From assembly GCA_039586815.1 (NCBI GenBank), contig JBDHJR010000022.1, forward strand, positions 19,025-83,024: 64,000 nt of DNA, in the 5' to 3' direction. How positions within the stretch are numbered: position 1 is the stretch's first letter; each line of letters begins with the position of its first letter. Source of the DNA: WVYX01 sp039586815 (lineage in GTDB: Bacteria; Gemmatimonadota; Gemmatimonadetes; Gemmatimonadales; GWC2-71-9). A program made the translations under genes and the position numbers. Below the pieces are notes generated by a model, which saw nothing but the letters and a program-made list of their open reading frames with translations, made no database searches and was not told where the DNA came from. Positions 44,516-52,464 of this stretch are shown here, piece by piece.

Positions 44516-45443
44516 GCGGCGCTACCCCTCGCGGCAGTGGGGCGGTTTCTACCTGCTGCCCCAGCCCAAGCGGGCCAACCCGCTGTGGGGGCTGGCGAGC
44601 GTCGTGGTGCACGCCGTGGTCGTCGTGCTGCTGGTGAGCGTGGCAGGCCCGACGTTCCTCACCGAGGAGCAGCCCGCGGAGGTCACCACGCTCATCACGC
44701 TGCTGCCGCCCGGCTGGGTGGACGACCGCCAATTCGCCATGCCCGCGCTGGGAGGTGGCGAGGGCGAGGAAGGCGGCGAGCCGGAGGAGGAGGGGCCGCC
44801 CGATCGCGCAGCGCCCGGTCCCGCCGTCGATTCGGTGATCCCGCCGCCCGAGACCGACGTGGCGATGATCATCGGAACCGAAACGGGAGAGGGCGACAGC
44901 ATAGCCGCTCCGGGCGCGATTGGCCCCCGGCGCCTGATCCGGCCGGCCTTCGGCGACGGGCGCCTCTGGGTGCGCACGAGGGACGCCGCCCTGGGCGTGG
45001 TGGGCCCGTCAGAGACGGTCGAGATGCACGTGGCGCGGGTGGACAGCGCGATTAGGCAACGGATCCGGGCGTACATCGACACGATGCCACCGGACAGCTT
45101 CGCCACCGCCCCGCCTCCCAACTGGACGGTGGACGTGGGCGAGGACACGTGGGGCATGGACGGTTCGTGGATCTACCTGGGCGACTTCAAGATCCCCAAC
45201 ATCCTGCTCGCGCTGATACCGGTGCCGCAGGGCAACATCCCCATGGCGGAGGATGCCGCCGAGCTGGCGCGCATTCGGGCCGACATCATACAGGCGGCGG
45301 AGCGGGCGGAGAATGCGGACCAGTTCAAGGAGTACGTGAACGCGGTGCGTCGCAGGAAACAGGCCGAGCGCGACTCGTTGCGTGCTCTGAGAGAGCGTCG
45401 CGAGGGACGCGATTCGATCGTTCCGCGCCCGATTCCGCCGTAG
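44508..45443 (+). CDS. Membrane-anchored unknown protein
   Basis: 311 residues from GTG 44508, overlapping the aminotransferase stop by 8 bases. One N-terminal transmembrane helix (about 30-50, ASVVVHAVVVVLLVSVAGP) in a TonB-like topology, then an acidic Gly/Glu/Pro-rich stretch (about 75-115), a beta-rich middle (IYLGDFKIPNILLALIPVPQGN) and a charged C-terminal helix of Arg/Glu (about 270-305). It lacks a recognisable TonB C-terminal domain. Last gene of the run, followed by a terminator. Function unknown. Confidence 0.8.
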   Translation: MTERRYPSRQWGGFYLLPQPKRANPLWGLASVVVHAVVVVLLVSVAGPTFLTEEQPAEVTTLITLLPPGWVDDRQFAMPALGGGEGEEGGEPEEEGPPDRAAPGPAVDSVIPPPETDVAMIIGTETGEGDSIAAPGAIGPRRLIRPAFGDGRLWVRTRDAALGVVGPSETVEMHVARVDSAIRQRIRAYIDTMPPDSFATAPPPNWTVDVGEDTWGMDGSWIYLGDFKIPNILLALIPVPQGNIPMAEDAAELARIRADIIQAAERAENADQFKEYVNAVRRRKQAERDSLRALRERREGRDSIVPRPIPP

Positions 45444-45465
45444 GGTATCGCGGGCCACGTGTGCG

Positions 45466-45505
45466 CGACGCCCCGGACGGCAATTCGTCCGGGGTGTCGT
45501 GTTTG
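45466..45505 (+). terminator. Terminator ending the nine-gene run
   Basis: Stem CGAC-G-CCCCGGACG paired with CGTCCGGGG-T-GTCG, small GCAATT loop, followed by TGTTT. It is 22 bases after the last stop. The rest of the gap to 45625 shows no gene. Confidence 0.88.
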
Positions 45506-45625
45506 AACACCCGGCGTTCAATCTGAAACCGGTAGATCGGGCTTCCCGTAGAACGTGGAAGCAGCGGATCCTCCCGGCAGCGGCCAGTCGTTCGTAACGC
45601 CCAACTTGCGAGAAGGAGATCCGCC

Positions 45626-47065
45626 ATGCGCCTCGTGCGCCTAATGCTCGCTGGCATCGTGATGACGGTCATGTGCGTCGCCACGCCTGTCGGCGCACAG
45701 CAGTACTCCGAGCGGCAGATCCTGTTACAGCCGGTCCACTATGACCTCGACCTGCGACCCGACTACGAAACGGAGAAGCTCGTCGCGGGCATCCGGCTCA
45801 CCGTGCGTAATGCCTCGGAGCAGGTCACGCGCGAGCTGCCTCTCCTGCTGTACCGGCTCATGGAGGTCACTAGCATCACGGACGAACAGGGCAACGCGGT
45901 GCCGTTCACCCAGCGCGTCGTCGCATTCGAGGACTGGTCCAAGTTCCAGGCCAACTACGTGGAGGCTACTCTCACCCAGACCCTCGCGCCGGGCGAGGAA
46001 ACGACGGTCGTGCTGGAGTACGAGGGCCATTTGCTCGGCTACACCGAAACCGGCATGCGATACACGAAGGATCGCATTGACCCGACGTTCACGATCATTC
46101 GCATGGACGTCAACGCGTACCCGCGCATCGGCTATCCGTCGCGCATGGTGAATCGGGCGGCGGGCCTGCCGGACCACACCTTCCGCGCCGCCGTGACCGT
46201 GCCGGAGTCGCTTCAGGTGGCCAACCTGCACCGCCTGGTCGAACGGCACGCCGCCGAGGGTATGGCGACGTACGTCTATGAGAGCCTGGAACCCTCGTGG
46301 CGCATGGATTTTGCCATCGCGGACTACGAGGTGCTCGAGGGCCGGGGGCTGACGCTCTTCCACTTTCCCCAGGACGCGGAAGGCGCCAGGCGCGTGTTGG
46401 ATGCATTCGCCGCAAGCCTCGAGCTCTACGCCGAGTGGTTCGGACCGCTGCGCCGTGAGGGGCGGTTCGCGGTGATCGAGATCCCCGACGGCTGGGGGTC
46501 GCAGGCCGACGCCACCGGCGCCATCCAAGCGGCCGCGGCTTTTCACGATGCGAGGGCCAGCCGCGAGGCATACCACGAGGTATCGCACTTCTGGAACGTC
46601 GACTCGAAGGACAAGTACTATTCGCGCTGGGACGAGGGACTGGCTTCGTTCCTGTCGTACCTCACGGTGGATCACCTGCAGGGGGACAGCGCGCTGGGGC
46701 CACGCATGGAGCAGCGGTTGGAGTGGGTGCGGACCCGCTTCGAGGGCCAGCAACAGTGGCGCGAGACGCCGATGATCCGCTACCAGGAGGTCAACATCGC
46801 CGGTCTGTCGTATACGGTCGGCGGCCTCATGTTCAGCGTGCTTTACGACGTGGTGGGGCAGGAGCGGTTCAACCGGATCATCGGTGGGTTCTATCAGACC
46901 TACGCCGATCAGGGGGCGACCACCGATGAGTTCGTGGCGTACGCCAAGCGAGTCGGTGGCGGTGACCTCGACGCGCTGTTCCAGGACTGGCTGTACACGA
47001 CTCGGTGGTACGACTACGTCAGCGCGGGGGAGGGGATGGAGGAGCTGGCGGAGCGGTATCGCTAG
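45626..47065 (+). CDS. Secreted gluzincin metallopeptidase (M1/M61-like)
   Basis: 479 residues with a Sec signal peptide (cleavage near VGA|QQ). An N-terminal beta domain (HYDLDLRPDYETEKLVAGIRLTVRN) resembles the M1 aminopeptidase N-domain. The catalytic domain carries HEVSH (His317, His321) followed by FWNV, and a downstream Glu in WDEGLASF. The HExxH-x-WNV pattern recalls M61, whereas the N-domain recalls M1. The gap from the second His to the Glu is 15 residues, against 18 in classical M1. The usual GAMEN motif is absent. A strong AGAAGGAGA Shine-Dalgarno precedes the ATG. Probably a periplasmic or secreted peptidase. Confidence 0.85.
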   Translation: MRLVRLMLAGIVMTVMCVATPVGAQQYSERQILLQPVHYDLDLRPDYETEKLVAGIRLTVRNASEQVTRELPLLLYRLMEVTSITDEQGNAVPFTQRVVAFEDWSKFQANYVEATLTQTLAPGEETTVVLEYEGHLLGYTETGMRYTKDRIDPTFTIIRMDVNAYPRIGYPSRMVNRAAGLPDHTFRAAVTVPESLQVANLHRLVERHAAEGMATYVYESLEPSWRMDFAIADYEVLEGRGLTLFHFPQDAEGARRVLDAFAASLELYAEWFGPLRREGRFAVIEIPDGWGSQADATGAIQAAAAFHDARASREAYHEVSHFWNVDSKDKYYSRWDEGLASFLSYLTVDHLQGDSALGPRMEQRLEWVRTRFEGQQQWRETPMIRYQEVNIAGLSYTVGGLMFSVLYDVVGQERFNRIIGGFYQTYADQGATTDEFVAYAKRVGGGDLDALFQDWLYTTRWYDYVSAGEGMEELAERYR

Positions 47066-47089
47066 CGGTGGGTTCTTTGATCCGTGGCG

Positions 47090-47117
47090 GCGGCCGTCGG
47101 CATCTGCCGGCGGCCGC
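47090..47117. terminator. Bidirectional terminator between convergent genes
   Basis: A 13-bp stem (GCGGCCGTCGGCA / TGCCGGCGGCCGC, one G-T pair) with a two-base loop sits between the peptidase gene and the convergent phosphatase-family gene. No T tract is clear on the plus side. Confidence 0.65.
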
Positions 47118-47126
47118 TTCGCGCGT

Positions 47127-48290
47127 CTATGAGTCGAATCGGAACCAGACTTCAATCGGATGGTGGTCCGAGTAGAACGCGCTGTCGAAAGTGCGATACG
47201 AGCCCTCTACGACCGAGCCCACCGAGCCCGTGGCGGCACGCCGGAACAGTATGTGGTCGGTGCGGAAGCTGGTGCGCGTGGGCGTGGGGTCGTACGGCGG
47301 CGAGTCAGGGAAGTGGAGGTACAGGTGCTTGAGCGCTGTGCCGCCCCCGGTCCAGGTGTTGATGTCTCCACCGGCAACCGTCGAGATGAGGTACTTGGCG
47401 GTCTCCTCCTCGTCGCACGTTGGGTAGCAGGCGGCGAACGCCGTGTCGGCCGTCCGTCCGCTGCGCTCCAACTCCGCGCGCTCGAGCGCGTCCACCAGCG
47501 TGAGTGCTTGGCGCACCCGTGACGAGCCGCCCGTGCGCAGCAGGCGCCACGGGGGCGGGAAGGTGTTGAGGTGCACGCTCACCACGCGCAGGCTGTCGCC
47601 GCCCGCGTCGCGCAGCGTCGCCGCCAGCTCGACACGCCGCTGTGCCACCATCGGCATCTCGATCGCGATGATGTCGGACAGCGGCAGCGTCGAGAGGATC
47701 GCGTTCCCCTTGTCCTCCCGCTCGCCGTCGTACTCAGCGGTGCCGTTGCGGGTGGCCGGCACGTAGGCCAGCGCCAAACCGCAGCGGCGCGCCGCCTCGA
47801 CCACGTCTACCCGCTCTCCGGGGCGCGATTCTTCCTTCACAGCGGGTGGGATTGCCGACTCTTCCGCGTGGGCCGGCACCACCGCCGAACGGCGGTAAGC
47901 CTCCTGTAGCAGCAGCACGAAGTGCGACGACCCCTCTGTGAGCCCGGGACTCGGCGTGCCGCAGTCCAGTCCCATCTGACCTTCGAGGAATCCCAACAGG
48001 TCGCCGCCGCCCGCGCTCACGTTCCACGCCACGACCGCCAAGGAGTCGCCCGCTTGCCAGGTACCGAACCGTCCGGCGGGAGTCGAATCGATTTCCACCG
48101 GCCCAGTCGCGAGACACCACTTCTCGGCGCTGCGGCTGTCGCTGGTCGAGTCGGGCACGTACCAGGTGAGCGCGCCGCCCATGGTGGGGCAGGCGCGGTT
48201 CTGAGGTGGCGACTCGGTTGTGTGGGGGAGCAGGCAGGCAGTGAGCAGGCCCCCGAGCGTGAGCGCGACGGCGGCGCGCCGAGCTACCAT
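47127..48290 (-). CDS. Endonuclease/exonuclease/phosphatase-family lipoprotein
   Basis: 387 residues. The lipoprotein signal ends GGLLTAC (Cys near 19). The EEP fold is recognisable: VVAWNVSAGG (strand with catalytic Asn), LLLQEAYR (metal-binding Glu), RVVSVHLNTFPPP, AGGDINTW (catalytic Asp-Asn pair) and FYSDHHPIEVWF (catalytic His). Substrate may be a nucleic acid, phospholipid head group or phosphoinositide-like ester; the sequence does not decide. Anchored in the envelope. Its start overlaps the gltX stop by 7 bases, so it is the last gene of a DUF3784-gltX-EEP transcript. Confidence 0.9.
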   Translation of the reverse strand: MVARRAAVALTLGGLLTACLLPHTTESPPQNRACPTMGGALTWYVPDSTSDSRSAEKWCLATGPVEIDSTPAGRFGTWQAGDSLAVVAWNVSAGGGDLLGFLEGQMGLDCGTPSPGLTEGSSHFVLLLQEAYRRSAVVPAHAEESAIPPAVKEESRPGERVDVVEAARRCGLALAYVPATRNGTAEYDGEREDKGNAILSTLPLSDIIAIEMPMVAQRRVELAATLRDAGGDSLRVVSVHLNTFPPPWRLLRTGGSSRVRQALTLVDALERAELERSGRTADTAFAACYPTCDEEETAKYLISTVAGGDINTWTGGGTALKHLYLHFPDSPPYDPTPTRTSFRTDHILFRRAATGSVGSVVEGSYRTFDSAFYSDHHPIEVWFRFDS

Positions 48291-49591
48291 CCGCGCGCCG
48301 CCTCGATGCGCCTCAGGCTCTCGTCCTTGCCGACTACCTCGAGCAGCACGTTCACCGGCTCCGATACCGTGTCGCCGGTGAGTGCCACGCGGATCGGCTG
48401 GAAGACGCCGCCTGGCTTGAGGCCCAACTCATCGGCCAGGTCGCGCAGCACCTGCTCCAGGTGCTCGGGCTCCCACTGGCCGGCATCGATCGGCTGGAGC
48501 CGCTCGTGCGCCGCCCCGAGCGCCTCTCCGAACGCGTCGCGATCCTTTGCGATGAGCTTGTCGGCCTTGGGCGTGCGCTCGATCAGAGCGGCGTTGAAGC
48601 GCACTCCCACGCGGTGCGCCAGATCGTGCGTGGTGCGCGCCCGCTCGCGCTGCACGTCGACGGCGTGGAGCACGCGCTCCCTGCCGAGTGCCGCAACGTC
48701 CACGCCCTGGCCGGGCAGCTCGGACTCGATGAGGGCGTACAGCTCCTGCGGCGGCGTGTGGCCGATGTGCTGGCCGTTCAGCCACTCCAGCTTGGCGAGA
48801 TCGAAGATCGCGGCCTTCTTGAGAATGCGCTCCAGCGAGAAGGCCTGGACCAGGTCCTCAATCGTGAAGTACAGCTCCTGCTCGTCGCCCGGGTTCCAGC
48901 CCAGCAGGGCCAGGAAGTTGCGCATCGCCTCGGGGAGGATGCCCTCCTTGCGGTAATCGCCCACCGCGGTGGCTCCGTGGCGCTTGGACAGTTTCTTCCC
49001 ATCGGGTCCGTGGATCATCGGCACGTGCACGAAGGTGGGCGGCTCGTGTCCCAGCGCGCGGTACACCGCGATCTGCTTTGGCGTGTTGGAGATGTGGTCG
49101 TCGCCCCGCATCACGTGTGTGATGCCCATCTCCAGGTCGTCGGCCACCACGGTGAAGTTGTAGGTGGGGCTGCGGTCGGAGCGCAGAATGACCCAGTCCT
49201 TGATGTCGGCGCCCTGGAACGAGATGCGTCCGTACACCGCGTCGTCCCAGGCGATCTCCCCGTCGGGCATGCGGAACCGGACGGCGCCCTCCTCCTCGTA
49301 CGCCTTCTCCTCGCCGAGCAGCCGGTCGGCCAGTGCCTGGTGCCGCGCGATTCCGGCTCCCTGGTGCACGATCTCCTCGTCCACGTCGAGGCCCAGCCAG
49401 CCCAGGCCGTCGAGGATCACCTGCACGTGCTCGTCGGACGAGCGGGCCTTGTCGGTGTCCTCGATGCGCAGCAGGAACTTCCCGCCCGCCTTGCGGGCAA
49501 ACAGCCAGTTGAACAGGGCGGTGCGCGCGCCGCCCACGTGGAGGTAGCCGGTGGGGCTGGGAGCGAAGCGGACGCGGACTGAGTCAGGCAT
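48284..49591 (-). CDS. gltX: Glutamate--tRNA ligase
   Basis: A 435-residue class I aminoacyl-tRNA synthetase. The HIGH-equivalent signature is PSPTGYLHVGGARTALFNWL, followed by RIEDTDKARS, and the KMSKS-equivalent is KLSKRHG. The C-terminal anticodon-binding helical domain is present but compact, making the protein shorter than the usual 460-490 residues. It charges tRNA-Glu; whether it also charges tRNA-Gln (with GatCAB) cannot be told, but no GlnRS is in this window. It overlaps the DUF3784 gene upstream by 8 bases. Confidence 0.97.
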   Translation of the reverse strand: MPDSVRVRFAPSPTGYLHVGGARTALFNWLFARKAGGKFLLRIEDTDKARSSDEHVQVILDGLGWLGLDVDEEIVHQGAGIARHQALADRLLGEEKAYEEEGAVRFRMPDGEIAWDDAVYGRISFQGADIKDWVILRSDRSPTYNFTVVADDLEMGITHVMRGDDHISNTPKQIAVYRALGHEPPTFVHVPMIHGPDGKKLSKRHGATAVGDYRKEGILPEAMRNFLALLGWNPGDEQELYFTIEDLVQAFSLERILKKAAIFDLAKLEWLNGQHIGHTPPQELYALIESELPGQGVDVAALGRERVLHAVDVQRERARTTHDLAHRVGVRFNAALIERTPKADKLIAKDRDAFGEALGAAHERLQPIDAGQWEPEHLEQVLRDLADELGLKPGGVFQPIRVALTGDTVSEPVNVLLEVVGKDESLRRIEAARGW

Positions 49592-49940
49592 TCGGATCGT
49601 CCTTCGACACGTACTCGCGCGCCTGCAGCATGGTGAAGAGAATGGCTCCCACGATGAACCCGCCGTAGCCGCCGATCAGGCCGGCGAGCGACTCCCTTGA
49701 GTCGCCCCACAGGTGCGTCGCCAGCGGCATGAGCGCCGACGCGAGCCCCACCAGGAGGCACAAGCGGGCGACCAGCCGCGCGAGGCCGCGCTTGTCGCGC
49801 ACCCGGCCGGCGGTGCGCTCGTTATAGCCGGCGATCAAAAACATCTTGCCCTTCACGCCTATGGCATACGCGAAGGCGAACAGCACCAATGCCGCGCCCT
49901 CCATGACGAGGACTTCGATCAGCTTGGCCCAGGCCGACAT
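49584..49940 (-). CDS. DUF3784 membrane protein
   Basis: 118 residues from ATG 49940. Three predicted transmembrane segments (LVMEGAALVLFAFAYAIGV, LARLCLLVGLASALMPLATH and LIGGYGGFIVGAILFTML) with the DUF3784 signature KGKMFLIAGYNERTAG between the first two. The family is of unknown function. An upstream TTG 49973 would add 11 residues. It precedes and overlaps gltX. Confidence 0.8.
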   Translation of the reverse strand: MSAWAKLIEVLVMEGAALVLFAFAYAIGVKGKMFLIAGYNERTAGRVRDKRGLARLVARLCLLVGLASALMPLATHLWGDSRESLAGLIGGYGGFIVGAILFTMLQAREYVSKDDPNA

Positions 49941-50115
49941 GGCATGGAAGCTAATGATCGTTGCGGGACGCAACTAGTTGAATCGAATATCGACAATGTG
50001 AGTTGCATTACCGAGCGCCCTCAGGCCGCCGCTTAGGTTGGAATTGGCCGCGGCGCCAGCGCCTGGTGCCGGGCATTTCGCTTTTGTGGACGTAACTCAC
50101 GCGGGATACGACACC

Positions 50116-50520
50116 GTGAAGAATGCCTCCCGACTAGCTGCCTGCGCGACGCTGGCGTTCGCGCTCGGCGCAGCGGCGTGCAGCGATGCCGTCAACATAC
50201 TGGGGCCCGAGAACCAGCTGGAAGTGACCAACAACCCGGGCTCGTTCCAGATGCAGGCCACGGCGCTCAACAACGTGGCGCAGACACTGGAGTACACCTG
50301 GGAGAACCCGGGCACCATAGCGAACGTGAACCAGTCGGGCTCGCTTTCGGGCACCGCGACGCTCACGATCCTAGACCACGGTGACGTCCAGGTCTACTCG
50401 GGCAACCTCGTCGAGACGGGCACCTTCTCGACCGAGACCGGTGGAACCGGGAACTGGACCATCAGGGTAATGCTGACCGGCGCGAGTGGGGCGCTCAACT
50501 TCCGCGTCCAGACTCCCTAG
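50116..50520 (+). CDS. Small predicted lipoprotein
   Basis: 134 residues from GTG 50116. The signal peptide ends LGAAAC (Cys near 22), followed by SDAVNILGPENQLEVTNNPG and a beta-rich domain with repeated Thr/Gly strands (LEYTWENPG, SGTATLTILDHGD, GNWTIRVMLTGASGALNFRVQTP), an Ig-like or beta-sandwich look. GTG was preferred to the upstream 50038 start because it directly precedes the signal peptide. No family recognised. Confidence 0.75.
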   Translation: MKNASRLAACATLAFALGAAACSDAVNILGPENQLEVTNNPGSFQMQATALNNVAQTLEYTWENPGTIANVNQSGSLSGTATLTILDHGDVQVYSGNLVETGTFSTETGGTGNWTIRVMLTGASGALNFRVQTP

Positions 50521-50584
50521 CACGAAACGGGAGGGTTATTCTTCTCGTAGGTAGTATGGAGGGCACGCAGAAGGCGGAGCGACC

Positions 50585-50752
50585 ATGTGGATCTGGGATG
50601 AGATCTTGAAGCACTTGAATGGGGGCGGTGCCAAGCCACCGTTTCCCAAGCCGCCGTGCACCCCCGATCTGCCACGCGATCCCAAGCCGCCGCGGCCGCC
50701 CGATCCGGGGTGCTCGACCTGGCCCGATCCGAAGATCCGGCCACCCAAATGA
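50585..50752 (+). CDS. Proline-rich 55-residue microprotein
   Basis: ATG 50585 is preceded by GGAG and followed by 55 codons to TGA 50750-50752. The terminator begins two bases later. It starts with an amphipathic segment MWIWDEILKHLNGGG and then becomes Pro/Lys/Asp/Cys-rich (KPPFPKPPC, DPKPPRPPDPGC) with two Cys and three Trp. There is no signal peptide. Tight packing between ribosome-binding site and terminator supports a real gene. Function unknown; it could be a peptide ligand or secreted by an unusual route. Confidence 0.65.
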   Translation: MWIWDEILKHLNGGGAKPPFPKPPCTPDLPRDPKPPRPPDPGCSTWPDPKIRPPK

Positions 50753-50754
50753 GA

Positions 50755-50790
50755 AGAGCCCCGAGCAAACACTCGGGGCTCTTTGCGTTT
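50755..50790 (+). terminator. Terminator after the proline-rich microprotein
   Basis: A perfect 11-bp stem (AGAGCCCCGAG / CTCGGGGCTCT) with a CAAACA loop, followed by TTGCGTTT. It starts two bases after the microprotein stop, which implies the short gene is transcribed. Confidence 0.9.
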
Positions 50791-50799
50791 CGCACTGAG

Positions 50800-50889
50800 C
50801 GGAGAGGGGGGGATTCGAACCCCCGATAGGGCTTTAAACCCTATAACGGTTTAGCAAACCGCCGCCTTCAGCCTCTCGGCCACCTCTCC
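50800..50889 (-). tRNA. tRNA-Ser (anticodon GCT)
   Basis: A 90-base minus-strand tRNA with the long variable arm of class II tRNAs. The acceptor stem GGAGAGG pairs with CCTCTCC, the anticodon loop TTTGCTAAA carries GCT, a variable stem-loop follows (GTTATAGGGTTTAAAGCCCTAT region), and the T loop is GGTTCGAATCC. The discriminator is G, as for Ser; CCA is not encoded. Confidence 0.95.
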
Positions 50890-50892
50890 AAA

Positions 50893-50929
50893 CGGGCCGG
50901 ACCGGCGGCTCATCCATCCCCGCCGGTCC
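50893..50929 (-). terminator. Terminator-like hairpin after the chalcone-isomerase-like gene
   Basis: On the minus strand, GGACCGGCGG pairs with CCGCCGGTCC around an 11-base loop and is followed by GGCCCGTTT. It lies between the chalcone-isomerase-like stop and tRNA-Ser, so it would end that transcript. The T tract is short. Confidence 0.6.
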
Positions 50930-50980
50930 CGCCCCGCGGCCCGAAATGTGCCCGGGCCGGGCCGTAAACTCAACCGTCGG

Positions 50981-51667
50981 CTATGGGCTGCGTAGGACGT
51001 CCGGGAACATCATCACCACTGTTTCCTTCCCGTCGTCCGAGATCGGGTCCCTCCCCAGATAGACGTCGAACAGCGCCCAGCAGAGGGCGGGGGAGTCGAT
51101 TGGCTCCTGCACCTCGCCCTTGACCGACGTGTTGAGGGTCCCGCCGGCACAGGTGAACAGCAGCTCGGAGCCGTCAGTCATCTCCTCGACGCTGAAGTAA
51201 TTGCGGAACTGCTCCAGCGCCGCCTCGCCGCCCGGCATCTCCATCTCGGCCGCGGCCCGCTGCACCCTGGGGCGCAACGCCCCGTCGAATGCCTCGGCCA
51301 TGTCCTCGCCGTCCACGTTGCGCGTCATGACCAGACGGAGTGTGATAGGGAAGTCCATCTGTAGGATGCGATCGTAGAACCCCTGGTCGCGCTGCAGGTC
51401 GATGTACGTCTTGCCGGCGTAATCGCTCAGGGCAGCCTCTGCGCCGGCCTCGTCCACGTAGATACCGAATGCGTACACCTTCACCTTGAGGAACGTCTTC
51501 GTGCGGATCCCCATTCCGGTCAGGGATTGAGACGCCTCGCCGCCTACGGCCGTGATCTCCATGGGGAAGGGAACGCCGCTGTGCTGCTCCACCGTCATGG
51601 CTGTCTGGCCAGCCAGGGGGGCCGCGACCCAACCGAGGAGCGCCAGGGCAGAGAAAGCTCGCTTCAT
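50981..51667 (-). CDS. Secreted chalcone-isomerase-like protein
   Basis: 228 residues with a Sec signal peptide (MKRAFSALALLGWVAAPLAG|Q). The mature domain matches the bacterial chalcone isomerase-like family: GMGIRTKTFLKVKVYAFGIYVD, then FYDRILQMDFPITLRLVMTRNV, then FRNYF and LFDVYLGRDPISDDGK. Bacterial members are thought to bind fatty acids or other lipids rather than isomerise flavonoids; I infer a periplasmic ligand-binding role. ATG 51667 starts the signal peptide; the frame from 51847 is artefactual. Divergent from the methyltransferase. Confidence 0.88.
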   Translation of the reverse strand: MKRAFSALALLGWVAAPLAGQTAMTVEQHSGVPFPMEITAVGGEASQSLTGMGIRTKTFLKVKVYAFGIYVDEAGAEAALSDYAGKTYIDLQRDQGFYDRILQMDFPITLRLVMTRNVDGEDMAEAFDGALRPRVQRAAAEMEMPGGEAALEQFRNYFSVEEMTDGSELLFTCAGGTLNTSVKGEVQEPIDSPALCWALFDVYLGRDPISDDGKETVVMMFPDVLRSP

Positions 51668-51791
51668 GATCGACTCCGAAAGAGAGTGCAAGAAGAAAGA
51701 ATGGCGGCCCGGTCGGAGGTTGGCAATGCCGCCGGGGTCGGCGGCTGGCGTTGGGCCGGCGAATCTGAGATTATGAAGTAGGAGCGTATCC

Positions 51792-52442
51792 ATGACGTGT
51801 TGCCACTGCCAGGACGCCACACGCGTATTCGACACGCGGTTCGCCAAGCGCGATGTGCGCCGCTACCGCCGCAAGGGCCCGGATGGAACGACCCGTAGCA
51901 TCCTCGAGGCGCTCGAGGCGCATGGTGCGCGGAGCGGCTCCCTGCTGGACATCGGCGGCGGAATCGGCGTCATAGTGCACGAGCTGATCGCCGACGGGGT
52001 GAATAAGGCGACCCTGGTGGAGGCGGCGCCGGCCTACCTCGCTGCGGCCAGGGAGGAGGCGGCCCGCCGCGGTCACGCAGATCGGATTCGCTTCATGCAG
52101 GGTGATTTCGTGGACTTCGCTGCAGAGGTGCCGGCTGCGGACGTGGTCACGCTCGACCGCGTGGTGTGCTGCTATCCGGACTGTGATGCGTTGCTACGGG
52201 CAGCCTCATCGAAGGCCACCAAGCTTCTTGTGCTCAGCTACCCCCGCGACAGATGGTTCGTGAGGGCGATGCTCGCGACGATCAACCTGTCGCGCTGGTT
52301 GCTCCGCAGCGCCTTCCGGGTGTTCGCTCACTCACCCGCGCGCATGTGTGAGCTGATCGAAGCGGCCGGGTTTCGCCGGCAGGGCTCCCGCGACACCCCG
52401 TTCTGGCGGGTGACGGTGTTTGAGAGGTCGGACTCGGCTTGA
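51792..52442 (+). CDS. Class I SAM-dependent methyltransferase
   Basis: 216 residues. The N-terminus MTCCHCQDATRVFD has three Cys in a CCxxC pattern. The Rossmann core follows: SLLDIGGGIGVIVHEL (SAM-binding motif I), ATLVEAAPAYLAAARE (motif II acidic residue), MQGDFVDF and VVTLDRVVCCYPD (post-motif). The substrate cannot be assigned; the arrangement resembles small-molecule methyltransferases of the BchM/UbiE style. GGAG lies upstream of the ATG. Converges with the TonB receptor. Confidence 0.88.
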   Translation: MTCCHCQDATRVFDTRFAKRDVRRYRRKGPDGTTRSILEALEAHGARSGSLLDIGGGIGVIVHELIADGVNKATLVEAAPAYLAAAREEAARRGHADRIRFMQGDFVDFAAEVPAADVVTLDRVVCCYPDCDALLRAASSKATKLLVLSYPRDRWFVRAMLATINLSRWLLRSAFRVFAHSPARMCELIEAAGFRRQGSRDTPFWRVTVFERSDSA

Positions 52443-52464
52443 GGGTCGCGCGAAAAGGTGCGCC

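Noticed and set aside
45503..45521. Short palindrome TTGAAC-N7-GTTCAA upstream of the peptidase gene
   Set aside because: Six-base arms this close to a terminator occur by chance often enough that I cannot support an operator without conservation data.
50536..50795. Minus-strand frames opposite the proline-rich microprotein
   Set aside because: They run through the terminator stem, lack a ribosome-binding site and have no plausible protein character; the plus-strand frame has both a site and a terminator.
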